Part shown: positions 50,145 to 57,961 of the stretch, piece by piece
Position numbering within the stretch: the first letter of the stretch is position 1
How the letters are laid out: each line of letters starts with the position of its first letter
From: Micromonospora sp. NBC_01740
GTDB taxonomy: Bacteria > Actinomycetota > Actinomycetes > Mycobacteriales > Micromonosporaceae
Direction of reading: 5' to 3'
Length of the DNA: 64,000 nucleotides
Assembly (NCBI RefSeq): GCF_035920365.1
Contig: NZ_CP109150.1
Location: 4,526,001-4,590,000, forward strand
Notes under the pieces: generated by a model
The model's database searches: none
The model's input: only the letters and a program-made list of their open reading frames with translations
What the model was told of the DNA's origin: nothing
Translations under genes and position numbers: made by a program

Positions 50145-50993
50145 TTGACCACCGATGCCCCGGGTACGACGACCGGCCCCGCGCACCCGAGCGACCGCAT
50201 CGACACCTCGGTGGCCCACCCCGCCCGCCGGTACAACTACTGGCTCGGCGGCAAGGACAACTTCCAGGCCGACCGGGACTCCGGCGACATGGTGGCGGCG
50301 TCCTTCCCGACCATCCGCACCGCCGCGCTGGAGAACCGCCGTTTCCTCCAGCGGGCCGTGCGGCACCTCGCCCGGGAGGAGGGCATCCGCCAGTTCCTCG
50401 ACATCGGCACCGGCATTCCGACCGCCGACAACACCCACGAGGTCGCGCAGGCGATCGCCCCCGAGTCGCGGGTGGTCTACGTCGACAACGACCCGATCGT
50501 GCTCGCGCACGCCCGGGCGCTGCTGACCAGCTCGCCCGAGGGCGCCACCGCCTACATCGACGCCGACCTGCGCGACCCGGAGCGGATCCTGCGCCACCCC
50601 GACCTGCTGCGCACCATCGACCTGTCCCGGCCGGTCGCCCTGATGCTGGTCGCGATCCTGCACTTCGTCGGCGACGACGACGACCCGTACGCCGTGGTCA
50701 CACGGCTGCTCGACGCGCTGCCGCCGGGCAGCTACCTGGCGGCCTCGCACGCCACCCACGACTACCTCCCCCCGCACGTGGCGCAGGAGGCGAAGGCGGC
50801 GGCCCGGGGCGGCAGCCCGCACGGCCTGATCAATCTGCGTACCCGGGCCGAGTTCACCCGGTTCTTCGACGGGCTGGAGCTGTTGGAGCCCGGCGTCACG
50901 TCGGTCGCCGAGTGGCGTGCCGAGGACGCGCCGCAGCCCCGCCCGGCGGCGGCCGAGGTCAGCATGTACGGCGCGGTGGCCCGCAAGGGCTGA
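50145..50993 (+). CDS. SAM-dependent methyltransferase of the PF04672 (DUF574) family
   Basis: 282 residues. The family-specific opening is DTSVAHPARRYNYWLGGKDNFQADR. SAM-binding follows in FLDIGTGIPTADNTHEVAQ, VVYVDNDPIVLAHARALL and PVALMLVAILHFVGD. The family is expanded in actinomycetes and its substrates are unknown. TTG 50145 has GGAGG 5 nt upstream and lies after a TACCAT -10 (50071-50076); the earlier ATG at 50076 overlaps that element and is less likely. Confidence 0.85.
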   Translation: MTTDAPGTTTGPAHPSDRIDTSVAHPARRYNYWLGGKDNFQADRDSGDMVAASFPTIRTAALENRRFLQRAVRHLAREEGIRQFLDIGTGIPTADNTHEVAQAIAPESRVVYVDNDPIVLAHARALLTSSPEGATAYIDADLRDPERILRHPDLLRTIDLSRPVALMLVAILHFVGDDDDPYAVVTRLLDALPPGSYLAASHATHDYLPPHVAQEAKAAARGGSPHGLINLRTRAEFTRFFDGLELLEPGVTSVAEWRAEDAPQPRPAAAEVSMYGAVARKG

Positions 50994-51203
50994 CCGCACA
51001 TCTGCGCGCCCGCCGGCCCGGACCACCACGGTCCGGGCCGGCGCTGCTACTGCGCGGGGTCACCCTCGACGTCGCCCTGCGCTGCCGCGCGGAGTCGCAC
51101 TCGACGTCGCCCCGCGCCCGGCGTCACCGTGGCCGGGCGGCGTGGTGGGCCGCGTCGGTGTTCCTGTCGCGCGCGGTCCCGAGCCGGATCGCCGCCTGTG
51201 GCG

Positions 51204-51265
51204 TTGACGAGGGCGGCCCGCTCCGCCTAGTCTCTGTATCGATCCAGTCTGAATCGATGCAGAGA
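51204..51265 (+). promoter_or_regulatory. Promoter and operator of the LacI-type regulator gene
   Basis: TTGACG (51204-51209) and TAGTCT (51228-51233) are 18 nt apart. Overlapping the start is a 13+13 inverted repeat, TCTCTGTATCGAT (51231-51243) and ATCGATGCAGAGA (51253-51265), with one mismatch and a 9-nt spacer. It ends 8 nt before the GTG. Autorepression by the encoded LacI protein is likely. Confidence 0.65.
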
Positions 51266-51273
51266 GGGGCGCG

Positions 51274-52329
51274 GTGAAGCCGACCCTGCAAGCAGTCGCG
51301 GACGCCGTCGGCGTGTCCCGCAGCACCGTCTCCAACGCCTACAGCCGACCCGACCAGCTCTCCGCCGCCCTGCGCCAGCGGATCCTGGACGCCGCCCGGC
51401 AGCTCGGCTACCCCGGCCCCAACCCCACCGCCCGGTCGCTGCGGCGCGGGTACGTGGGCGCCATCGGAGTGCTCTTCGAGTCGCGGCTGTCGTACGCCTT
51501 CACCGACCCCTTCGCGGTCCGCTTCCTGGCCGGCGTCGCCGAGGCGGCCGAGCGGCACGGCACCAGCCTGCTGCTCGTGCCGCTGCCGCCCGACGAGCCC
51601 GCCGCGCGGCGGGCCGTGGAGAACGCCGCCGTCGACGGCTTCTGCGTCTACTGCGTCGGCGACGAGGGCTGGGTCGTCGACGTGCTCCGCGAGCGCGGCC
51701 TGCCCGTCGTCACGACCGCCCCCCGCGACGACGCCGGCCCCGACGACCGCTACGTCGGCATCGACGAGCGGGCCGCCGCCCGGGCCGTCGCCGCCCACGT
51801 GGCGGGGCTCGGGCACCGGCGGGTCGCCCTGCTCGGCGACGCCGTGCGCCCCGGCGCGGCGCCGGGCGAACTGCGCCTCGCCGACGTGGCCGACGTCGCC
51901 CACCCGACGACCCGGGCGCGGCTGGCCGGGTTCGCCGACGCCTTCGCCGAGGTCGGCGTCGCCTGGTCCGAGCTGACCGTGCTCGCCGCCACCGACAACA
52001 GCCGGTCGGCGGGCGCCACGGCCGTCGCCGCCGCCCTCGCCGCTCCCGAACCGCCCACGGCGGTACTGGCCTGCGCGGACGTGCTCGCCCTCGGCGTCCT
52101 CGACGCGCTCGCCGAGGCCGGCCGGCCGCCCGTGTCGGTCACCGGCTTCGACGACATCGCCGAGGCCGCCACCGCCGGCCTCACCACCGTGCGGCAACCA
52201 GCCGAGGAGAAGGGGCGCATCGCCGCCCGGCTCCTGCTCGACCCGCCCGCCGACCCGGCGGCCGGCCACGTCCTGCTACCCACCGCACTCGTCGTCCGGT
52301 CCTCCACCGGACCCGTCCCAGGGAGCTGA
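51274..52329 (+). CDS. LacI-family transcriptional regulator
   Basis: 351 residues. The N-terminal helix-turn-helix is TLQAVADAVGVSRSTVSNAYSRPDQLS, with the hinge GYPGPNPTARSLRRG. The periplasmic-binding-protein-like domain follows (IGVLFESRLSYAFTDPF, GFDDIAEAATAGLTTVRQP). It should bind a sugar or nucleoside ligand. The GTG start lies 8 nt after a near-perfect inverted repeat that overlaps its own promoter. A small ORF follows 2 nt after the stop; no sugar-utilisation genes adjoin it. Confidence 0.92.
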   Translation: MKPTLQAVADAVGVSRSTVSNAYSRPDQLSAALRQRILDAARQLGYPGPNPTARSLRRGYVGAIGVLFESRLSYAFTDPFAVRFLAGVAEAAERHGTSLLLVPLPPDEPAARRAVENAAVDGFCVYCVGDEGWVVDVLRERGLPVVTTAPRDDAGPDDRYVGIDERAAARAVAAHVAGLGHRRVALLGDAVRPGAAPGELRLADVADVAHPTTRARLAGFADAFAEVGVAWSELTVLAATDNSRSAGATAVAAALAAPEPPTAVLACADVLALGVLDALAEAGRPPVSVTGFDDIAEAATAGLTTVRQPAEEKGRIAARLLLDPPADPAAGHVLLPTALVVRSSTGPVPGS

Positions 52330-52331
52330 CC

Positions 52332-52535
52332 ATGGAACAGCCCACCGGCTTCGTCCTCGCCGTCGACGCGGTGACCCGACACGTCAACTCCGCCCGGCCG
52401 GACGCCCCCGTCCGCCCGGAGCGGCCCCGCGTCGCGCGACTCGCACCCACCCGGCTGGCCGCCGCCGGCGTCCTGCGCCGGCTCGCCGACCGCATCCAGC
52501 CGCCGTCGGTCGCCGCCGCGCCGCGCTGCTCCTGA
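52332..52535 (+). CDS. Small basic protein downstream of lacI-type gene, unknown
   Basis: 67 residues (MEQPTGFVLAVDAVTRHVNS...), Arg/Ala/Pro-rich, no recognised domain. The ATG comes 2 nt after the regulator stop, so translation coupling is likely. A 43-bp direct duplication (first copy starting near 52526, second near 52569) overlaps its 3' end. It may be a real small protein or a tail of noncoding sequence. Confidence 0.45.
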   Translation: MEQPTGFVLAVDAVTRHVNSARPDAPVRPERPRVARLAPTRLAAAGVLRRLADRIQPPSVAAAPRCS

Positions 52536-52681
52536 CCGCCGCTGCGGGCCGGTCGCCCGCCGCAGCCGCTGCTCCTGACCATCGGTGCGGGCCGGTCGTC
52601 GCCGCCCGAACCGCGACGAGCGGCCCGCAACCGGGCACCGCGCTGGTGGCCGACCCCGCCGGCAGGGCAGACTGAACGGCT

Positions 52682-54235
52682 ATGTCGCCGTTCTCGCCCA
52701 CCCTGCGGTTGCACGACCGCTACGTCCTGCGCGAGCGCATCGGCCTCGGCGGGATGTCCGAGGTGTGGCGCGCCGACGACGAGGTGCTGCACCGGCCCGT
52801 CGCCGTCAAGGCCCTCACCCGGGAGTTCGCCACCGACCCGCAACTGCGGGCCACCATCCAGCGCGAGGCCCGCGCCGCCGCGCGGCTGACCCACCCGCAC
52901 GTCACCCAGGTGTACGACTACGGCGAGGCGGCCCTGGACGGCGGCATCGTCGTCCCGTACCTGGTGATGGAGCTGGTGCAGGGGCGCAACCTCGCCGACC
53001 GGCTCGCCGCCGGGCCGCTGCCCTGGCCGGAGGCGGTGCGGATGGCCGGCCAGATCGCCGCGGCGCTCGCCGCCGCCCACCGCATCGGCGTGGTGCACCG
53101 CGACGTCAAGCCCGGCAACGTGATGCTCACCGAGACCGGCGCCAAGGTGCTCGACTTCGGCATCGCCGCGCTCGCCGGGCCGCACCACCCGCGGGCGGGA
53201 CAGACCGGCGAACTGCTGATGGGCACGCCCGCGTACTTCGCCCCGGAGCGGATGCGGCCCGGGCCGCCGAACCCGGCCAGCGACGTCTACGCCCTCGGCG
53301 CGCTGCTCTACCGCACCCTCACCGGCCGGGCCCCACTGCCCGTGCAGACCTGGGAGGACGCGCTGGAGGTGCACGCCGGGCACCCGCCGGTGCCGCCCCC
53401 GCAGGTCCCCGGGCTGCCGCCCGACATCGCCGAGCTGACCCTGGCCTGCCTGGCCACCGATCCGGCGCGCCGGCCGGGCGCGGCCCAGCTCGCCACCCGC
53501 TTCGCCGCGGGGGCGTCGGCCCACCCGCCCGCGGCCGTCCTGCCGGCCCCGTCCGCTGGCGCATCGTCCGGGACTGCCCCTTCGTCGGCAGGCGCCGAGC
53601 ACCCGCCGACCCTGATCGACCGCTCACCGCCGTCCCCAAACCCTACCGGCCGCGCGGGGGTGCCGTACCCCGCCCCGCCGGGCGGGCGCCACCCCGTGGC
53701 CGCCCGCACCGGCCGTCCCGCCCCGGCCGGCGGCGCGGGGACCACGCGCAACAGGCCCGTCACCGTGCTGGTCGCCGTCGGCGTCGCGCTGCTCGTCGGG
53801 CTCGTCGGCGCGCTCGTCATCGGCGACGGCGGAAGCCCGCCACCGGCGGCGGCCCCCGTCACCGGCACACCGGCCGGCAAGCCGACCTCGGCCAGGCCGA
53901 CGCCGCCGCCCAGGACCTCCGCCCCGCCGCCGGTGACCGCGCGGCCCGACCCGGTCGGCCTGCCGCAGTTCGTCGCCGAGTTCGCCGCGGTGCTCGCCTG
54001 GGCGCAGGCCCGCGGCGAGATCGACCGCAAGACGGTCGAGGGGCTGCGGGACAAGCTCGCGGACCTGAGCCGGGGCAAGGAGAAGGACCGGGCCAAGCGG
54101 GTCGAGAAGCTGCGGGAGCGCCTCGCCGAGGCGGCCGAGGAAGGGCAGCTCCCGCCCGACACGGCGGCCCGACTCGACGCCCTGCTCGACCGGATCGACA
54201 CGCCGTCGCCGGACGACGACGAGGACGACGACTGA
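52682..54235 (+). CDS. Membrane serine/threonine protein kinase (PknB-like)
   Basis: 517 residues. The kinase domain (1-275) has the Gly loop GLGGMSEVW, VAVKAL, HRDVKPGNVML, DFG and APERM. A Pro-rich juxtamembrane stretch leads to one membrane helix (PVTVLVAVGVALLVGLVGALVIG, about 359-381). An extracellular part follows with a Pro/Thr linker and a charged helical C-terminus ending in an acidic run (DDDEDDD). No PASTA repeats. CAGACT at 52668-52673 suggests a leaderless or very short leader. Confidence 0.92.
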   Translation: MSPFSPTLRLHDRYVLRERIGLGGMSEVWRADDEVLHRPVAVKALTREFATDPQLRATIQREARAAARLTHPHVTQVYDYGEAALDGGIVVPYLVMELVQGRNLADRLAAGPLPWPEAVRMAGQIAAALAAAHRIGVVHRDVKPGNVMLTETGAKVLDFGIAALAGPHHPRAGQTGELLMGTPAYFAPERMRPGPPNPASDVYALGALLYRTLTGRAPLPVQTWEDALEVHAGHPPVPPPQVPGLPPDIAELTLACLATDPARRPGAAQLATRFAAGASAHPPAAVLPAPSAGASSGTAPSSAGAEHPPTLIDRSPPSPNPTGRAGVPYPAPPGGRHPVAARTGRPAPAGGAGTTRNRPVTVLVAVGVALLVGLVGALVIGDGGSPPPAAAPVTGTPAGKPTSARPTPPPRTSAPPPVTARPDPVGLPQFVAEFAAVLAWAQARGEIDRKTVEGLRDKLADLSRGKEKDRAKRVEKLRERLAEAAEEGQLPPDTAARLDALLDRIDTPSPDDDEDDD

Positions 54236-54241
54236 ACCGGC

Positions 54242-55069
54242 TCAGCCGACCTCGACCGCGGACCCCTGCTCCACCCGGCCACCCCGCACCACCTGCGCGT
54301 ACGCGCCCACGCACGGCTGCGCGCCGAGCTGCGGCAGCGGCGCGACCCGGTTGAGGCGGGCCGGGACACGCAACGCCTCGGCCTGCCGGGGGAGCGACCC
54401 GTGCGCCAGGGTCGGCACCGCACACCGCGGGGTCGGGGCGAGTACCCGCAGCACCAGCTCGGGACCGACCCGCAGCTCGCCACCGACCCAGTCGTTCTCG
54501 GCGAAGCCGTCCACGTCGACGTCGAGCACGAGGTTGGGCCGGTAGCGGACCGCCTCGACGGTGCCGCCCGGAAGCTCGGCGGCCACCCGGGCCAGGGTGG
54601 CCGTCGTGACCAGGTGCACCGGGGCGAAGTCGAAGAAGGTCCCCGGCGCCGCCGCCCCGAGCGGGTTGGCGTCGACCGGCACCTCGGCGGCCAGACCGGC
54701 CGCCAGCACCGCGTCCGGGTCGGCCCGGTCCAGGAGCGCCCCGGCGGGCGGCCGGTCGATCAGCGTCACCGGGACGCCGAGCACCCGGGACAGCACGTCG
54801 TCGACGCCGGGGTCCACGCTGGACAGGACCCGCCCGTCGGGCAGCGTGATCCGTACCTCATCGGGTGCGGCGCCGGCCGCGCGGAGCGTGAGCAGGTCGC
54901 GCCAGAGCCGGGGATGCTTCGCGCTGGCCACCCGCCCGGTGTCCCGGTGCCGCAGGGCCAGCCGTCGGTCGCCCGCCACACCCGCCGGGCCGACGTCGGC
55001 GGCGGGCAGCCGCTCACCCAGCATCGACTTCACCGGGTAACGCCACAGCTGCGCCAGCCGGCCGGTCAT
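54242..55069 (-). CDS. MOSC-domain protein (YcbX/mARC-like)
   Basis: 275 residues. The MOSC N-terminal beta-barrel begins LAQLWRYPVKSMLGERLPAADV and GDRRLALRHRDTGRVASAKHP. The MOSC domain follows with FAPVHLVTTATL, RYRPNLVLDVD (molybdenum cofactor site region) and PTPRCAVPTLAHG with the conserved cofactor Cys. Such proteins bind molybdenum cofactor and reduce N-hydroxylated compounds or act as sulfur carriers. It converges on the kinase gene with 6 nt between stops. Confidence 0.87.
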   Translation of the reverse strand: MTGRLAQLWRYPVKSMLGERLPAADVGPAGVAGDRRLALRHRDTGRVASAKHPRLWRDLLTLRAAGAAPDEVRITLPDGRVLSSVDPGVDDVLSRVLGVPVTLIDRPPAGALLDRADPDAVLAAGLAAEVPVDANPLGAAAPGTFFDFAPVHLVTTATLARVAAELPGGTVEAVRYRPNLVLDVDVDGFAENDWVGGELRVGPELVLRVLAPTPRCAVPTLAHGSLPRQAEALRVPARLNRVAPLPQLGAQPCVGAYAQVVRGGRVEQGSAVEVG

Positions 55070-55244
55070 CCTGCCGCCGCCCCGGCGCGGGGCACCGCGA
55101 CCCGGACCGGGGCCCCGCCGGCGGTCGTGATGCACGTCGTCACGGGGCCACCCTAGTGCGAACCCCCGCGGCTGTGGACGGTCCGTGGGACGCAAGGGCC
55201 GGCCCATTGGCGGACTCCCAGGATCGGTTCGTAGCGTGTGGGCC

Positions 55245-56048
55245 ATGATTCGTACCGCGCACGCCCTGCTCGCCTCCGGCACCGCCCCCGAAAAGGCCGC
55301 GCCGCCGGAGGACGGACTGGTCGGCTTCGTCATCGGCCTGGTCGAGCGGCTCGGCGGCCCCGGCGCGGGTCTGGCCGTCGCCCTGGAGAACCTCTTCCCA
55401 CCGATCCCCAGCGAGGTGATCCTGCCGCTGGCCGGCTTCGTCGCCGGCCAGGGCCGGATGAGCGTGGTCAGTGCGATCTTCTGGACCACCCTCGGCTCGC
55501 TGCTCGGCGCCCTCGCCCTGTACTGGATCGGCGCCGCGCTGGGCCGGGATCGGATCCGGGCGATCGCGCAGCGGCTGCCGCTGATCAAGCTCAGCGACGT
55601 GGACCGCACCGAGGAGTGGTTCCTGCGGCACGGGGTGAAGGCCGTCTTCTTCGGCCGGATGATCCCGATCTTCCGCAGCCTGATCTCCATCCCGGCCGGT
55701 GTGGAGCGGATGCCGGTGCTGACCTTCGCGGTCTACACGACGCTCGGCAGCCTGATCTGGAACACCACCTTCGTGATGGCCGGCTACCTGCTCGGCGACA
55801 ACTGGCACCTCGTCGAGGGGTACGCCGGCGTGCTGCAGAAGGTGGTCATCGTCGCCAGCGTGGCGGCCGCCGGCTGGTTCGTGGTCTCCCGGATCATCCG
55901 CGCGCGGCGCGGCGCGCCGGCCGTCGATCCCGTCCCGCCCGTCGACCCCGCCCCGCTGCCCCACGCGCCGGACCCGACGGGGCGGGGCACGATCTACCGC
56001 AGCGCGTACTCGGACGGGCAGGCGCCCGACCGCGACCTGTCTCGCTGA
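55245..56048 (+). CDS. DedA-family membrane protein
   Basis: 267 residues. The family motifs are ENLFPPIPSEVILPLAGFVAG and FFGRMIPIFRSLISIPAG, with about five membrane helices. DedA proteins move or flip undecaprenyl phosphate and other phospholipids and support envelope integrity. TAGCGT (55232-55237) lies 7 nt before the ATG, so the mRNA is probably leaderless. The C-terminal 40 residues are Pro/Asp-rich and variable. Confidence 0.9.
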   Translation: MIRTAHALLASGTAPEKAAPPEDGLVGFVIGLVERLGGPGAGLAVALENLFPPIPSEVILPLAGFVAGQGRMSVVSAIFWTTLGSLLGALALYWIGAALGRDRIRAIAQRLPLIKLSDVDRTEEWFLRHGVKAVFFGRMIPIFRSLISIPAGVERMPVLTFAVYTTLGSLIWNTTFVMAGYLLGDNWHLVEGYAGVLQKVVIVASVAAAGWFVVSRIIRARRGAPAVDPVPPVDPAPLPHAPDPTGRGTIYRSAYSDGQAPDRDLSR

Positions 56049-56281
56049 GCCGGTGGCGCGGCCACGGCGGGCGCCACCACGCCCGCCGGGTCCCCGCCGC
56101 GGTGGCCCTCGGGATCCGGCGCCGCCGCCGAGGCGCACTGCACAGTCGGCGCGGGCACCCCGCCCCGATCCCGATCGGCCCCGGGACGCGGAAGTCCACC
56201 CGCGGGCTTGATCCCTGCGCCGGGGCACGGCGGCCACACCCGGGCGGGGCCCACTCTCGCGTCCGTCCGCCGGCTCCTACC

Positions 56282-56336
56282 GGAGATCTTGGTAGAAAAC
56301 GGCCCCTCCAAGGGCCGTATTTCTACCAAGATCTCC
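56282..56336. repeat. Long inverted repeat (24 bp, one bulge)
   Basis: GGAGATCTTGGTAGAAA (56282-56298) pairs perfectly with 56320-56336. After one bulged A (56319), seven more pairs follow (56299-56305 with 56312-56318) around the loop CTCCAA. It shares GATCTTGG at the outer arm with the repeat at 18089-18135. No T-run follows. Confidence 0.85.
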
Positions 56337-56379
56337 ACCCGGTGACCCGATAACCCGATGACCCGGTGGCCCGTTACTC

Positions 56380-56469
56380 GTGGAGCCCGTGGAGCCCGTG
56401 GAGCCCGTGGAGCCCGTGGAGCCCGTGGAGCCCGTGGAGCCCGTGGAGCCCGTGGAGCCCGTGGAGCCC
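56380..56469. repeat. Ten perfect copies of GTGGAGCCC
   Basis: A 9-bp unit repeated exactly ten times, followed by a partial changed copy (GTGGACCTG). Perfect identity suggests recent expansion by slippage. It is intergenic. Read as protein it would give Val-Glu-Pro repeats, but no credible gene contains it. Confidence 0.95.
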
Positions 56470-56877
56470 GTGGACCTGTCTGTGGCCGGTGTCCGATTTC
56501 GTGTGGCTGTCCGGTGGGGGTTGGGTCGGTGGGTCGTCGGTGGGTGGCGTGTGAGTGTGACCGGGGGCATCGTGGGTGCGGAATCGTGGCGGGGGCGGGG
56601 TCGTTACACCCTGCGTACGACCGAGCAAGACCCACGCCGCCGAGGTCACGCCGCCCCGATGGGTTGGCGGGCCCGGGGCCCCCGGAATGATGGCGGGCCG
56701 CCGGTGGTTACACACGGTCCGGCCGACGTGAGGGCGTCCCCCCGCCCCGCGCAACAGCCCGGCCCCCTTTCGCCCCGCACGGGTCGGACATCCGGCCGGC
56801 ACGGCCGATCTGATCTTTCCTCCGGCTGAATGTCGGAGATCCTCTCCAGGCTTCGCTGGAGATCCCTTTGAGTTCGC

Positions 56878-56958
56878 ATGAGCGCCGACGGTGCTTGCAT
56901 CCGCGTGAAGCCGATCCCCCTCGGTGTGGGTGCCAACCCCCGAATGGAGCGTTTCTGA
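56878..56958 (+). CDS. Short upstream ORF coupled to the Rpf/lysozyme-like gene
   Basis: 26 codons from ATG 56878 (MSADGACIRVKPIPLGVGAN and six more). Its TGA overlaps the ATG of the main gene as TGATG. No ribosome binding site is evident, and the surrounding RNA can form small stems (GGGT-GCCA-ACCC and CCGA-TCCCCC-TCGG). It may be a coupling or leader ORF, or the sequence may be conserved only as RNA. Confidence 0.4.
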   Translation: MSADGACIRVKPIPLGVGANPRMERF

Positions 56959-57551
56959 TGAACACGATCATTCGTAAGAGCGTTCTCGGTGTTGCTGGTC
57001 TCGCGTTCGCCGGTGGCGTGTTCGCCGGTCCCGCGACCGCGCAGGCGGTCCCGTCGGTGGAGTCGACGCCGGTGGCAGTTGCCGTGCAGGCCGACAAGCC
57101 GTCGGTCGACAAGGCCAAGCTGATCCCGCACGGTGTGCAGGGCGCCCAGTCGCACGTTGACCTGTCCGACGAGCAGGTAGACAACGTCAAGGCCATCATC
57201 GCGGCCACGAAGAAGGCCGGCATGGACGAACGGGCCGCCGTGGTCTCCATCGCCACCGCACTGCAGGAGTCGAAGTTGGAGAACCTGGGTCATCTGGGTG
57301 ACCGCAACGACCACGACTCGCAGGGCCTGTTCCAGCAGCGCCCGTCCTCGGGTTGGGGCACGGTGGAGCAGATCACCGACCCGGAGTACTCGACGATGGC
57401 GTTCCTGAAGGGTCTGAAGCAGGTCGACGGGTGGCAGGACATGCCGCTGACGAAGGCCGCGCAGACGGTGCAGGTGTCGGCGTACCCGGACCATTACGCC
57501 CAGTGGGAGCAGCAGGCCGCTGACCTGGTGGCCGAGCACTGGAACAGCTGA
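56958..57551 (+). CDS. Secreted Rpf/transglycosylase-like (lysozyme-fold) protein
   Basis: 197 residues. A Sec signal peptide ends near ATAQAVPS (about residue 31), followed by a linker and a lysozyme-like domain: GMDERAAVVSIATALQESKLENLG (Glu in the catalytic position), DHDSQGLFQQRPSSGWGTVEQITD and YPDHYAQWEQQAADLVAEHW. It resembles the resuscitation-promoting/peptidoglycan hydrolase families common in actinomycetes. GGAG 8 nt before the ATG; a coupled short ORF and stem-loops precede it; a strong terminator follows. Confidence 0.87.
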   Translation: MNTIIRKSVLGVAGLAFAGGVFAGPATAQAVPSVESTPVAVAVQADKPSVDKAKLIPHGVQGAQSHVDLSDEQVDNVKAIIAATKKAGMDERAAVVSIATALQESKLENLGHLGDRNDHDSQGLFQQRPSSGWGTVEQITDPEYSTMAFLKGLKQVDGWQDMPLTKAAQTVQVSAYPDHYAQWEQQAADLVAEHWNS

Positions 57552-57571
57552 CAGCAGTAGCCGAATCGCCG

Positions 57572-57605
57572 CTGGCCGGCACCCCCAACCGGGGGTGCCG
57601 GCCAG
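57572..57605 (+). terminator. Rho-independent-type terminator of the Rpf-like gene
   Basis: A perfect 15-bp GC-rich stem (57572-57586 with 57591-57605) and AACC loop, 20 nt after the stop. There is no T-run, as is usual for actinomycete hairpin terminators. Confidence 0.85.
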
Positions 57606-57639
57606 ACGCATGTCCCCAGATCCCCCGGGCCTCACCCGC

Positions 57640-57880
57640 CGGAGCCCGCCGGGCGGCGCCCACCGGAGCCCTCGGGCCTCACCCACCAGCCCCGGGCCTC
57701 ACCCACCGGAGTTCGCCCAGGCGACGCCCACGGAGTTCCGGACATCGCCTACCACGGCGTTCGCCACGCGACGCCCACTGGGGAGTTCGCCGGGCGACGC
57801 CAACCGGAAGCCCCGGGCCCCACCCGAGTTCGCCAGGGCGACGCCCACCGGAGTTTCGGGCGTCGCGAACCGGAAGCGCC
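57640..57880. repeat. Degenerate repeats with GGCGACGCCCACCGGAGTTC core
   Basis: Six or more diverged copies of a roughly 35-45-bp unit with GCGACGCCCAC and GAGTTCGCC fill most of the 410-nt gap between the Rpf-like terminator and the pirin gene. No gene is evident in this gap. Confidence 0.7.
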
Positions 57881-57961
57881 CCGACCGAGCCGGAGGTCGG
57901 AGCCGGCTGAGCGGTGGGGAGGCCGACGGGTTCGTGGCCTGTCCGGGCGTACAGTCGGGCG

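Larger units (their letters stand above)
56049..56957. other. Long non-coding interval with inverted repeat, minisatellite and structured leader
   Basis: 909 nt. It contains, in order, a GC-rich stretch with no feature I recognise (56049-56280), a long inverted repeat (56282-56336), short GACCC-type direct repeats, a ten-copy 9-bp minisatellite (56380-56469), a promoter-bearing region with GTTACAC twice (56604, 56706), and the leader of the Rpf-like gene with stem-loops at about 56843-56863 (CTCCAG...CTGGAG) and a coupled small ORF (56878-56958). Confidence 0.6.

Noticed and set aside
56380..56829. A long open frame with Val-Glu-Pro repeats as a possible gene
   Set aside because: It consists of the 9-bp minisatellite plus GC-rich spacer, has no ribosome binding site, and the opposite frames are equally open.
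56820..56957. ydaO riboswitch before the Rpf-like gene
   Set aside because: The expected conserved segments are not recognisable, so it is reported only as an unidentified structured leader.
57572..57605. The 15-bp stem as a regulatory repeat of the GATCTTGG family
   Set aside because: Its position 20 nt after a stop and its sequence fit a gene terminator, and it lacks the GATCTTGG arms.
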